Shown: positions 1 to 8,463 of the stretch, piece after piece
Layout: each line of letters opens with the position of its first letter
Numbering within the stretch: the first letter of the stretch is position 1
Origin: an uncultured Microbulbifer sp.
GTDB lineage: Bacteria > Pseudomonadota > Gammaproteobacteria > Pseudomonadales > Cellvibrionaceae
Assembly (NCBI RefSeq): GCF_947504145.1
Contig: NZ_CANNGQ010000003.1
Coordinates: forward strand, 434,001-498,000
Length of the DNA stretch: 64,000 nt
Reading direction: 5' to 3'
Made by a program: the position numbers and the translations under genes
The notes under the pieces: model-generated
Seen by the model: the letters and a program-made list of their open reading frames with translations, nothing else
What the model was told of the DNA's origin: nothing
The model's database searches: none

Positions 1-459
1 GGCCAACTGAATCCGCACGCCCAAGTCGCCCAGCGACGCTTACTGCACTGGGCCGCCGACCTGCACGAGATCGGCCTGACGCTCTCCCACAGCAGTTTTC
101 GCAAATTGGGAGCCTACATGATCGAGCATGCGGACATGGCCGGGTTCAGCAAAAACGAACAGGAAAACCTCGCCTACCTGGTGCGCAACCAGCGCGGCGA
201 CATCAAAGCGGTTCAGGAGCACTACGGTTTCCACCCCGGCAGCGAGCTGTTACTGTGCCTCCGCCTCGCCTGCATCGTGCACCGGGATCATGTGGATCGG
301 GAAATAACTGGGCTCGACCTTTCCGCCGAGGGCCCCGGTTACCACCTGCGGGTTCCAGAAGACTGGATCTATCAGTATCCGGCCATCGAAGATCTGCTAG
401 CCCTGGAAGTACAGTGCTGGGAAGACAAAGGCATCAAGCTCGCCCTGCAACATATCTAG
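1..459 (+). CDS. Ppx/GppA family phosphatase, C-terminal part (5' truncated by window edge)
   Basis: The reading frame is open from the first base to a TAG stop at 457-459, giving 152 residues. It is the helical HD-like C-terminal domain of the exopolyphosphatase / pppGpp phosphohydrolase family. The motif LHEIGLTLSHSSF followed by GAYMIEHADMAGFS is the characteristic metal-binding HD-type segment of this family. These enzymes hydrolyse polyphosphate or pppGpp in the cytoplasm. The N-terminal actin-like ATPase domain lies outside the window, so Ppx and GppA cannot be told apart. selO follows after 19 bases on the same strand and could be co-transcribed. The family call is secure; the specific activity is not. 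Confidence 0.9.
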   Translation, partial: GQLNPHAQVAQRRLLHWAADLHEIGLTLSHSSFRKLGAYMIEHADMAGFSKNEQENLAYLVRNQRGDIKAVQEHYGFHPGSELLLCLRLACIVHRDHVDREITGLDLSAEGPGYHLRVPEDWIYQYPAIEDLLALEVQCWEDKGIKLALQHI

Positions 460-478
460 CAACCTCTTCGGGAACATC

Positions 479-1969
479 GTGACGAAATCCGGCACTGCTG
501 CGACATCACTCGACCGACTGCAACTACAGCACCGCTACGCTGACCTGGGCCCGGTATTCGGCACCCCTACGGCGCCCACACCGCTTGAAAATCCACACCT
601 TATTCATGTGAACAAAGAGGTGATGGCGCTTCTCGGACTGGATGTCGCCGAAGCCACCCACCCGGACTGGCCCAGCTACACCACCGGTAGCAAACTGTTT
701 GCCGGCAGTGTGCCTCTTGCCATGAAATACACCGGCCACCAGTTTGGCGGTTACAACCCGGAACTGGGTGATGGCCGTGCACTACTGCTCGGCGAAGTGG
801 AAAATTCCGGTAAACACTGGGACCTGCATTTAAAAGGCGCCGGGAAAACTCCCTACTCCCGCTTCGGCGACGGCCGTGCGGTATTGCGCTCGACCATCCG
901 CGAATACCTTGCCGGTGAGGCACTGTCGACACTGGGAATTCGCAGCACCCGCGCGCTCAGTATTGTCGGCAGCCGCGAACCGGTGGCCCGGGAATCCATG
1001 GAAACCGGCGCGGCCCTGATTCGTGTAGCGCGCACACACATCCGCTTTGGCCATTTCGAATATCTGTTTTACACCCGCCAGCTGGACGCACAAAAGCAGC
1101 TGGTGGAGTTTGTATGCGCACAGTTTCTGCCAGAAGTGACTGGCCAACCGATTCAGGAACAGGCGGAAGCACTGCTGCGCTTTACCGTTCAGCGCAGCGC
1201 CGAGCTGGCTGCAGGCTGGCAGTCAGTGGGCTTCGCCCACGGTGTGCTGAATACGGACAACATGTCGATCATCGGCGACACCTTTGATTTCGGCCCATAC
1301 GGGTTTCTCGACGACTACGAGCCCGGCTTTATCTGCAATCATTCGGATCACACCGGGCGCTACGCTTTTGATGCGCAACCCGGAGTAGTGTTGTGGAACC
1401 TGAACGCACTGGCCCACGCATTTTCTTCACTGCTGGACGCAGAAATCCTGAAGGATTGCCTGGGTCAGTTTCAGCCGTTGCTGATTGAGCACTACGCGGG
1501 ATTAATGCGGGCGAAACTGGGACTGGCGCTGAAAGACGATGGTGATCAGCAGCTGTGTGCAGACCTGCTGCAGATACTGGAGCAGGGGCAGGTGGATTAC
1601 TCGCTGTTTTTCCGCACCCTCAGCCATTACACCGGAGAACGACCCGCGGCTGCGCTGGAAGCACTGGTCTCGCCCTCCCAACACGCAGTACTGCAGGACT
1701 GGCTGCGACGCTATGACCAGCGGCTGCAAAAAGAAAAGCGCCCTGCGCAGCAACGCAGCCAGGCGATGCTGGCGACCAACCCCAAATTTGTTTTGCGCAA
1801 CTACCTGGCACAGCGGGTGATCGAGGCCGCTGAGGCTGGTGATTACCAGCCCCTGGGGATTCTGTTTGATCTGCTACAGTCGCCATTCGACGAGCACCCC
1901 GGGTTTGAAGACTGGGCCGCAGCGCCCACGGACACCGGAAAACATCTGCCCATCAGCTGCTCGTCCTGA
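479..1969 (+). CDS. selO: SelO protein adenylyltransferase (YdiU/UPF0061 family)
   Basis: A 496-residue protein, close to the size of E. coli SelO, a pseudokinase-fold enzyme that transfers AMP from ATP to protein hydroxyls and is linked to redox stress. Diagnostic segments are SGHQFG-like GHQFGGYNPELGDGRA, LKGAGKTPYSRFGDGRAVLR, FAHGVLNTDNMSI (catalytic Asn/Asp loop) and DDYEPGFICNHSDHTGRY. The C-terminus reads SCSS, the bacterial equivalent of the redox-active C-terminal site that carries selenocysteine in eukaryotes. Translation starts at a GTG; no in-frame ATG is placed to give the conserved N-terminus. It directly follows the ppx/gppA-like gene. A second, divergent SelO-like gene lies at 23709-25412. 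Confidence 0.95.
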   Translation: MTKSGTAATSLDRLQLQHRYADLGPVFGTPTAPTPLENPHLIHVNKEVMALLGLDVAEATHPDWPSYTTGSKLFAGSVPLAMKYTGHQFGGYNPELGDGRALLLGEVENSGKHWDLHLKGAGKTPYSRFGDGRAVLRSTIREYLAGEALSTLGIRSTRALSIVGSREPVARESMETGAALIRVARTHIRFGHFEYLFYTRQLDAQKQLVEFVCAQFLPEVTGQPIQEQAEALLRFTVQRSAELAAGWQSVGFAHGVLNTDNMSIIGDTFDFGPYGFLDDYEPGFICNHSDHTGRYAFDAQPGVVLWNLNALAHAFSSLLDAEILKDCLGQFQPLLIEHYAGLMRAKLGLALKDDGDQQLCADLLQILEQGQVDYSLFFRTLSHYTGERPAAALEALVSPSQHAVLQDWLRRYDQRLQKEKRPAQQRSQAMLATNPKFVLRNYLAQRVIEAAEAGDYQPLGILFDLLQSPFDEHPGFEDWAAAPTDTGKHLPISCSS

Positions 1970-1977
1970 ATCGGGCT

Positions 1978-3159
1978 TTAGATCGCTCGTTTTAAACCGG
2001 CAATCGCGTGGTACGCCTTTTTGGGCGTGCCATCGCGATCAAAAATGAGCGGGTAGTTAGTGCGCCCTACCACCGGCCAGTCGTTTTTCCAGGATTCTGC
2101 ATCCGTGGTGCCCCACAGAGAAACCCTGCGCACCACCTCCCTATGCTTCCAAAACAGCCTGAACAGAGATTCATAACGGGCCGCCAGTTCGTCCACCACC
2201 TTTTGCGGCAGCGCTTCCGGATAGGGATTCAATGCATCGGCATAGGCAAAGTTGGTGGAGATCTCAGCGCCCATATAGTCGTAGGCCTTGGGCAGCACAT
2301 CGACGTCCAGTTCGGTAATGTGCACATCGAGGCCAGTAGCGGCGATGGCTTCAATACTGGCTTCCAGGCTGGCAAGCTCGGGATCTGCCAAATGCACGTG
2401 AGCCTGCATACCCACACCGTGAACCGGCATCCCTTTTTTACGGAATCTTACGATCTGCGCCAGGGCAAAATCCCGCTTCGCAGGGATCGTCATGCTGTAA
2501 TCGTTGTACAGCAGCTCGGCCTGGGGGTCCGCCTCCTGTGCCAGGTGAAAGGCGCGCGGGAAAAAGCCCTCTCCCAAAGATTTGTACCACAGGCTTTCAC
2601 GCCACAGGCCCTCGTCGGTTACCGCCTCATTGACCACATCCCAGGCCTGAATTTTGCCGTGGTAGCGGCCGACCAGCGTAGCGATGTGGGTCTCCATGGA
2701 TAATTTAACGTCGGCCGCCGGACGCAGGCGGCCGTGGCCATCTACAAATACAGATTCCGGCATCTGTGAATGCCACACCAACGTGTGACCGATGTTGTAC
2801 ATCCCGTTCCGTTGACCATAGCCAACAAAGTAGTCTGCGCGTTGCCAATCCCAGCTTTCCGCATCCGGATGGACCTCCTCCCACTTCATTGCATTTTCCG
2901 CGGTGATGGCACTGAACTCCCGTGCCACCAGGGCTTCAATACCCGGGTTCCGGGCCAACAGGGTGGTGTTGGAGAGCGCGGTGCCAAGCTTGAAATCACC
3001 GGCGAAAAGCGCGGCCAGTCCGGTACCTGCACCGGCCTTGAAACTCGCTTCGGCAAGTAAACGACCCGGTATCGCAGTGCCTGTCACCAGGCCCACGGCC
3101 GCTGCAGACAAAGCGCTTCGCAGAAACTGCCGCCGGCACTGATTCATCGCTTTGTTCAT
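1978..3159 (-). CDS. Secreted GH10 endo-1,4-beta-xylanase
   Basis: A 393-residue single-domain glycoside hydrolase family 10 protein that cleaves internal beta-1,4 bonds of xylan. The N-terminus has a twin-arginine-type signal (RRQFLR before a hydrophobic stretch, with GRLLAEA near the cleavage region), so export is expected. The acid/base Glu is E178 in WDVVNEAV and the nucleophile is E283 in HITELDV. The substrate-binding motifs ENAMKWE and HTLVWHSQ are present. There is no carbohydrate-binding module. It is transcribed divergently from the sugar symporter and GH43 xylosidase, so the locus as a whole handles xylan to xylose. A palindrome at 3261-3277 sits in the shared promoter region. Confidence 0.95.
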   Translation of the reverse strand: MNKAMNQCRRQFLRSALSAAAVGLVTGTAIPGRLLAEASFKAGAGTGLAALFAGDFKLGTALSNTTLLARNPGIEALVAREFSAITAENAMKWEEVHPDAESWDWQRADYFVGYGQRNGMYNIGHTLVWHSQMPESVFVDGHGRLRPAADVKLSMETHIATLVGRYHGKIQAWDVVNEAVTDEGLWRESLWYKSLGEGFFPRAFHLAQEADPQAELLYNDYSMTIPAKRDFALAQIVRFRKKGMPVHGVGMQAHVHLADPELASLEASIEAIAATGLDVHITELDVDVLPKAYDYMGAEISTNFAYADALNPYPEALPQKVVDELAARYESLFRLFWKHREVVRRVSLWGTTDAESWKNDWPVVGRTNYPLIFDRDGTPKKAYHAIAGLKRAI

Positions 3160-3260
3160 GGATTCTCTTCCTCTATTTTATTTTTATTTGATTGCTTTTT
3201 AGCCTGCACATCCGGGATCACCCCAATGGCAAAACGCTAGACAGGCCCGCCCCTCATGTT

Positions 3261-3277
3261 ATAGTCAATAAGACTAT
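3261..3277. promoter_or_regulatory. Palindromic candidate operator of the xylan locus
   Basis: ATAGTC-AATAA-GACTAT is a perfect 6-bp inverted repeat with a 5-bp spacer. It lies in the 164-bp region between the divergent xylanase and symporter genes. Its place and symmetry suit a dimeric regulator. The nearby Nudix-type regulator at 6491-7168 is the natural candidate, but no second copy was found to link them. Confidence 0.4.
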
Positions 3278-3323
3278 CATGAGTAATCAACGATCAATAA
3301 CAATAAAAAACCGAGAGAAAACC

Positions 3324-4736
3324 ATGCAATCGTCCGCCATCAGCGTTCGCGAGAAAATTGGCTACGGCCTGGGTGATACCGCCAGCAACATCGTGTTTCA
3401 GGTGGTGATCAATTTCCTGCTGGTGTTTTACACCGATGTATTCGGCATTTCTGCCGCCGCAGCGGGCACCCTGCTGTTGCTGGTGCGTATCTTCGACGGG
3501 ATTACGGACCCGGTCGTTGGCGGCATGGCAGACCGCACCCGCTCGCGCTGGGGACGCTACCGTCCTTTCCTGCTCGTGATGGCGCTGCCCTACGCCGGGC
3601 TCGCGGTACTGGCTTTCACTACCCCGGACCTGGGGGAGAATGGCAAACTTGTTTACGCCTACGTTACCTACACGCTGCTGATGACGGTATATACCGCCAT
3701 TAACATCCCCTACTCTGCTCTCGGCGGCGTAATCTCCGAAGACACCACCGAGCGTGCCTCTATCCAGTCCTACCGGTTTGCCATGGCCATGGTGGGCGGC
3801 GCGCTGGTGTCCGCGCTGACACTGCCGCTGGTGAACCTGTTAGGACAGGGAGACAAAGTGTTTGGCTACCAGTTGGCGATGGCAGTAATGGCCACAATCG
3901 CCGCCCTGTGTTTTTTTATCTGCTTCTGGTCCACCCGCGAGCGCGTGCAGCCCGAGGCCGGGCCAGAGAGCGCCGAAAAATTTCGAATGAGAAATTTTGC
4001 CGGGGATTTTTTCAATCTGTTCCGCAACAGCCAGTGGGCCATCATTGCCGCGACGACATTTTTCCTGCTAGTACTCGTTGCCATGCGCGGCGCGGTGACG
4101 CCTTTCTATGTGACTTACTATTTCCAGACCGAAAGTCTGGTGAGCCTGTTTGTCAGCCTGCCCATGCTGGCCGGCGTTGCCGGTGCAGTGAGCACCAACT
4201 TTCTCGCCAAGCGCTTCTGTAAAGTCCAATTGTTCAACTGGTCGATGATTGGTGTCATCGTCACCCACGCGGCGATACTGCCACTGGGGCGCGATCAGGT
4301 TTACCTGGCTCTGGGGCTGGCGATGGCCGCCAACTACGTGCACATGATTGCCATTCCCCTGGTGTTTTCCATGGTGCCGGATGCGGTGGACTGGTTTGCT
4401 CAGAAAGGGCACCCCAAAAAAATGGCTATGGCCTACTCCGGCCACCTGATGGCGTTGAAGCTCGGCCTCGCCGTTGGCGGCGCCAGTGCAGGCTGGTTGC
4501 TGGGGTATTTCGACTATGCCCCCAATGCTGTTCAGAGTGAGCGCACCCTGAACGGCATCGTACTGATCTATGCCGCCGGCCCGGTGATCTGCACACTTAT
4601 TTCCATGGCAATTTTCCGCCGCTACCAGCTTACGAACGCTTACATCGCCGACCACCTAAGCGGCGCGCAGCCCACCGATGCAGACGCCCTTCCTCCCAAG
4701 ACTGCTCCTGCGGTTTCCAACCAACACAGTTTGTAG
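3324..4736 (+). CDS. GPH-family sugar:cation symporter (probable xyloside transporter)
   Basis: A 470-residue polytopic inner-membrane protein of the glycoside-pentoside-hexuronide:cation symporter family (MelB/XynP/XylP type). The N-terminus has the family pattern VREKIGYGLGDTASNIVFQ, followed by RIFDGITDPVVGGMADRTRSRWGRYRPFLL, which includes the conserved Asp residues and the RWGRYRP loop. The frame is open further upstream, but I start it at ATG 3324 because the family's conserved residues begin right after it and a GAGAGAAA sequence precedes it. An ATG at 3279 is possible. It is followed after 13 bases by the GH43 xylosidase, so import and intracellular cleavage of xylo-oligosaccharides are probably coupled. 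Confidence 0.88.
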   Translation: MQSSAISVREKIGYGLGDTASNIVFQVVINFLLVFYTDVFGISAAAAGTLLLLVRIFDGITDPVVGGMADRTRSRWGRYRPFLLVMALPYAGLAVLAFTTPDLGENGKLVYAYVTYTLLMTVYTAINIPYSALGGVISEDTTERASIQSYRFAMAMVGGALVSALTLPLVNLLGQGDKVFGYQLAMAVMATIAALCFFICFWSTRERVQPEAGPESAEKFRMRNFAGDFFNLFRNSQWAIIAATTFFLLVLVAMRGAVTPFYVTYYFQTESLVSLFVSLPMLAGVAGAVSTNFLAKRFCKVQLFNWSMIGVIVTHAAILPLGRDQVYLALGLAMAANYVHMIAIPLVFSMVPDAVDWFAQKGHPKKMAMAYSGHLMALKLGLAVGGASAGWLLGYFDYAPNAVQSERTLNGIVLIYAAGPVICTLISMAIFRRYQLTNAYIADHLSGAQPTDADALPPKTAPAVSNQHSL

Positions 4737-4749
4737 AAGTAAGGACGTG

Positions 4750-6354
4750 ATGAACAATCCAATTCTGAAAGGCTTTAACCCGGACCCCTCCATCGTGCGA
4801 GTAGGCGAGGACTACTACATTGCTACCTCCACCTTTGAGTGGTATCCGGGGGTACAGATTCACCACTCCAGGGATCTGGTGAACTGGCGTCTGGTCAGCC
4901 GCCCACTGAACCGGGAGGCGCTGCTGGACATGCGCGGCAACCCAGATTCCTGCGGCATCTGGGCGCCCTGCCTGTCCTACAGCAACGGGTTGTTTTATCT
5001 CGTGTATACGGACGTGAAGCGCTTCAACGGTAGCTTCAAAGATGCGCACAATTACATCACTACCTGCGACACTATCGAGGGTGAATGGAGCGATCCGGTT
5101 TACATCAACAGCAGCGGTTTCGACCCGTCACTATTCCACGATGATGACGGCCGCAAATGGTTTATCAATATGGTGTGGGACCACCGCACCGGGAAGAATC
5201 CTTTTGGCGGCATCCTGCTACAGGAATACGATCCGGTGGCGAAAAAACTGGTGGGCACCATCACCAATATTTTCCGCGGCACCGAGGCGGGGCTGACCGA
5301 AGCCGCACATATTTATCGTCGCAGCGGTTACTACTACCTGCTTACCGCGGAGGGCGGCACCGGCTACGAACACCGCATGACCTTTGCACGGGCCAAAAAT
5401 ATCCAAGGCCCCTACGAGGTGGATCCACAGGGATATTTCCTCACCTCGGTGGACAACCCGGCACTGCTGCTGCAGCGCTCCGGCCATGGCGATATTGTGG
5501 AAACACCCCAGGGTGAAGTCTTCGCGGTGCATCTCTGCACCCGCCCGCTACCCGGATTGAAACGCAGCCCACTGGGCCGCGAAACCGCCATACAGCGGGC
5601 ACAGTGGAGTGGAGACGGCTGGCTGCGTCTGGCCCACGGCAACAATCAGCCCCAGGCCACCCTGGATACCCCGGACCTGCCCACACACTCCTGGCCCGAA
5701 GACCCAACACGCGACGAATTCGACGGTGCGGAATTGCCCATGCACTTCCAATGGTTGCGCACGCCCTATCCGAAAAATTTCTACAGCCTGGAAGATCGGC
5801 CCGGCCACCTGCGCCTGTACGGCAAGCAGTCTATCGGCAACCTATTCGAGCAGGCGCTAGTTGCCCGGCGCCAGCAGGCGTTCTGCTTCACCGCCACCAC
5901 CCGTGTGGAGTTTGTGCCAGAGAGCTTTCAGCAGATGGCCGGCCTCACCTGCTACTACAACGGGCAGAAATTTTACTATCTGTATATCTCCCACGACGAT
6001 GAGCACGGCAGGCACCTGGCCATCATGAGCCACAGCGAAGGTGAGGTAACCGATGTGCAATTCCCACTGGGGAATTACGGCTCAGGTAGTGAAAAAGTGG
6101 TGCCGGTCCCGCAAAGCGTACCCATTTACCTCCGTGCGCAGGTGGCGTTCGAGAAGCTGGATTTTCTCTGGTCTACGGATGGGGAAAGCTGGCAGAAGGT
6201 CGGGGATACACTGGATTACAGTATCGTCTCGGATGAGGCGGGGCGCGGCGAAGGTGCCAGCTTTACTGGCGCGTTTGTGGGCATGGCCTGCCAGGATATT
6301 TCCGGAGCCGACTGCCCGGCCGACTTCGATTTTTTCGAGTACATCGAGCAATAA
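4750..6354 (+). CDS. GH43 beta-xylosidase
   Basis: A 534-residue glycoside hydrolase family 43 enzyme, the usual length for two-domain beta-xylosidases: a five-bladed propeller followed by a beta-sandwich domain from about residue 320. The N-terminus GFNPDPSIVRVG carries the catalytic base Asp (D12). The general acid is E184 in LTEAAHIY. No signal peptide is visible, so it should act in the cytoplasm on imported xylo-oligosaccharides. The start is ATG 4750, preceded by AAGTAAGGA; the longer frame begins inside the symporter gene and is unlikely. It is in one operon with the symporter and ends at a hairpin with a T-tract at 6426-6456. Confidence 0.93.
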   Translation: MNNPILKGFNPDPSIVRVGEDYYIATSTFEWYPGVQIHHSRDLVNWRLVSRPLNREALLDMRGNPDSCGIWAPCLSYSNGLFYLVYTDVKRFNGSFKDAHNYITTCDTIEGEWSDPVYINSSGFDPSLFHDDDGRKWFINMVWDHRTGKNPFGGILLQEYDPVAKKLVGTITNIFRGTEAGLTEAAHIYRRSGYYYLLTAEGGTGYEHRMTFARAKNIQGPYEVDPQGYFLTSVDNPALLLQRSGHGDIVETPQGEVFAVHLCTRPLPGLKRSPLGRETAIQRAQWSGDGWLRLAHGNNQPQATLDTPDLPTHSWPEDPTRDEFDGAELPMHFQWLRTPYPKNFYSLEDRPGHLRLYGKQSIGNLFEQALVARRQQAFCFTATTRVEFVPESFQQMAGLTCYYNGQKFYYLYISHDDEHGRHLAIMSHSEGEVTDVQFPLGNYGSGSEKVVPVPQSVPIYLRAQVAFEKLDFLWSTDGESWQKVGDTLDYSIVSDEAGRGEGASFTGAFVGMACQDISGADCPADFDFFEYIEQ

Positions 6355-6425
6355 GTTGCCGGTTGGCATCACTGCCCGAAATTTTCAGGATGCTACTGAT
6401 GAGTAGTTTCTCGCAAACACCTGTT

Positions 6426-6456
6426 GCCCGGAGGCCGAACGTCCCGGGCTTTTTTA
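6426..6456 (+). terminator. Intrinsic terminator after the GH43 gene
   Basis: GCCCGG (6426-6431) and CCGGGC (6444-6449) form a stem that is followed at once by seven T residues. It lies about 70 bases after the GH43 stop codon on the same strand. Confidence 0.65.
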
Positions 6457-6490
6457 TTCTTCGCGAGAAAAAGCTAAACCCCAAAAAACG

Positions 6491-7168
6491 CTACACCTCA
6501 AACACAAATCCCTGTTCGGTCAGCTCTTTGTATACCTTCAAATCAAACCGGTATAAATTGGCAGCACGGTAGCTGACCCCAGACTGCTTTTCATCGGTAC
6601 TCACCAGCAGGTTCATTTTCATCATTTTGCGACGGAAATTGGGCTTGTCGAGAGTGATATTCAGTACTGCTTCGTACAGCCGCTGTAATTCCAGCAGGGT
6701 GAACTTTTCCGGCAGCAGATTAAAGCCGATGGGCTCGTGGCGCACCTTGTGCTTCACACGCATCAGCGCTGCGCTCAGTATGCGCTGGTGATCGAAAATC
6801 AGTTCCGGTGTATCCCGCACATTCACCCATTGGGCATCCATTTCGGTTTTACCCGCGGAGAGCGCGTGCGCATCTGAACGAACCAGAGCAAAAAAGGCGA
6901 CCGTAATGATCCGGTCACCGGGGTGTCGGTCCAAATCGCTGAACACATGCAACTGTTCGAGAAAGATATCCCTGACCCCGGTGCGGTCCTGCAGCACCCG
7001 ACTGGCGGCCTGCTCCAGCGTCTCCTCCAGCTTGAGCCAGTCTCCCGGTAGCCCCCAACGGCCGCGGCTTTCACCCTCACCGTGCTTGACGATCAGTACT
7101 TTCAGCTCGCCATCGTCGAAGCCAAAAATCACATTGTCTACGGTGAGTGCGTGTTTCGGGGTATCCAT
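6491..7168 (-). CDS. Nudix-domain transcriptional regulator (NrtR-like)
   Basis: A 225-residue protein with an N-terminal Nudix fold (about residues 8-140) and a C-terminal winged-helix region (about 150-225, with FTLLELQRLYEAVL and KPNFRRKMMKMNLL). This is the architecture of NrtR-like regulators, some of which control sugar catabolism. The Nudix box is degenerate: where hydrolases have REUxEE, this protein has RVLQDR, so it is probably a ligand sensor without hydrolase activity. I use ATG 7168; a GTG at 7219 would add 17 residues unlike the family N-terminus. It faces the GH43 gene and sits beside the xylan locus, whose regulation is its likely role. The ligand is unknown. Confidence 0.75.
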   Translation of the reverse strand: MDTPKHALTVDNVIFGFDDGELKVLIVKHGEGESRGRWGLPGDWLKLEETLEQAASRVLQDRTGVRDIFLEQLHVFSDLDRHPGDRIITVAFFALVRSDAHALSAGKTEMDAQWVNVRDTPELIFDHQRILSAALMRVKHKVRHEPIGFNLLPEKFTLLELQRLYEAVLNITLDKPNFRRKMMKMNLLVSTDEKQSGVSYRAANLYRFDLKVYKELTEQGFVFEV

Positions 7169-7402
7169 ATTTTGATCGCGCGTTCCGCTTGTGGCCTGGC
7201 TGCCGGCATACACTACCACCGGCGCAGTTTATTCATTGGCGAATCTGCGGATTATTCCACAGATACCGGAGCATGACAGCGCCAACGCGGAATCGAAATG
7301 GTGCCGTTACCGAGAGCATCTACACTAAAATAGAAGCCCCAAGGCAGAAACCGACCGGATAAGGTGATATGGTCACACCTTGTTCTAGCGATGGATCCCA
7401 CT

Positions 7403-7816
7403 ATGAAAACTCTACTCGTTGCCCTCACCACCCTGCTGTTCACCACCCAGCTCGCGTTTGCCGATGTGGTAGGACGCTGGACCACCATTGACGATGAAAC
7501 CGGACAGAAAAAGTCAGTGGTAGAGATTTATGAACAGGGCGGTAAATATTATGGCAAGGTGGTAGACCTGCTGATGAAGCCGGACGACACCGTGTGCGAT
7601 GCCTGCCCGGGCGATAGAAAGGGTCAGAAAATTGTCGGCATGAATGTCATCACCAACATGGTAAAAAAAGGTGACGTCTACGAGGGCGGCCAGATTCTTG
7701 ACCCGGTAAAGGGCAAGGTCTATGACTGCAAAATGTGGGAAGAAAACGGCAACCTGATGGTGCGGGGGTACCTCGGGTTCTTCTATCGCACCCAGACCTG
7801 GTACCCGGCAAAGTAA
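7403..7816 (+). CDS. DUF2147 exported protein
   Basis: A 137-residue protein with a clear Sec signal peptide (MKTLLVALTTLLFTTQLAFA) and a mature domain of about 117 residues matching DUF2147. It contains VGRWTTIDDETGQKKSVVEI near the start and GYLGFFYRTQTWYPA at the end. Members are small periplasmic or secreted beta-rich proteins of unknown function. The mature protein has three cysteines, two of them in the short CDAC motif. The start at ATG 7403 is set by the signal peptide. It converges on the marR-type gene. A decayed copy of the same gene lies at 15343-15667. Confidence 0.85.
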   Translation: MKTLLVALTTLLFTTQLAFADVVGRWTTIDDETGQKKSVVEIYEQGGKYYGKVVDLLMKPDDTVCDACPGDRKGQKIVGMNVITNMVKKGDVYEGGQILDPVKGKVYDCKMWEENGNLMVRGYLGFFYRTQTWYPAK

Positions 7817-7857
7817 ACCTGAATTAAAGTCTGGGCCGCCTGCCTGCGATCAACGGT

Positions 7858-8298
7858 TTATCCTTCGCCGCGGCTCACATTGTTCCGTACTCGACTTATC
7901 AGACCAAACAACTGTCTTTGCTCCTCGGCACTGAGGCCAGCCAGCGCCTCAGTGCGAGTCTCTTCGGCAAGCTGCTGCAACACCTGCAAGACCGGCGCAG
8001 CTGCAGCCGTCAAATAGAGCCGATAGCAGCGCCGATCTTCCGTGTCCTGCCGGCGCTCCACCAGGCCCTCGGCTTCCAGCAGATCCAGTTGGCGCGTCAG
8101 GCTGATACGTGCGACGTCCATACGATCTGCCAGCTCAGCCTGCTTTACGCCCTCTTCCCGGGAAAGATTCCACAGTATCTGCCAACGAGAGCGAGTGAGG
8201 TCGTAGCTTTTGGCGCGACGATCAAAATTACGACGAAGTAGATGCGCTACGCTATGCAGCTCAAAGCACATGCGGGCTCTGATTTCAGAGTCTTTCAT
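7858..8298 (-). CDS. MarR-family transcriptional regulator
   Basis: A 146-residue winged-helix protein with the MarR layout: an N-terminal dimerisation helix, the helix-turn-helix KQAELADRMDVARISLTRQLDLLE, and the wing VERRQDTEDRRCYRLYLT with the family's conserved D-x-R-x3 pattern. These proteins usually repress adjacent or dispersed stress and efflux genes and respond to small phenolic ligands. No target gene is adjacent: the gene stands alone between the DUF2147 gene and the terminator of the redox operon, so its target is unknown. Confidence 0.9.
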   Translation of the reverse strand: MKDSEIRARMCFELHSVAHLLRRNFDRRAKSYDLTRSRWQILWNLSREEGVKQAELADRMDVARISLTRQLDLLEAEGLVERRQDTEDRRCYRLYLTAAAAPVLQVLQQLAEETRTEALAGLSAEEQRQLFGLISRVRNNVSRGEG

Positions 8299-8400
8299 AC
8301 GAGCTCATTTTTTAAAGTGCGCCGAGATGACCCCGACTCAAAACCGGGTCATTGTATGGAAACTTGCCTTAAACTCAACGTCGGATTGGAGCTTATAGTA

Positions 8401-8430
8401 AAAAAAAGGCCATCCCCATGGATGGCCTTT
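8401..8430 (-). terminator. Intrinsic terminator of the CBM2/PQQ/cytochrome operon
   Basis: A perfect 11-bp stem, AAAGGCCATCC (8405-8415) with GGATGGCCTTT (8420-8430), has a 4-base loop. Reading on the minus strand it is followed by a run of T residues, 34 bases after the stop of the DUF1566 gene. It closes the three-gene operon that starts at 15107. Confidence 0.85.
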
Positions 8431-8463
8431 CGTGTCTTGTTCCATTGCGGACAGGGCGGTTTT

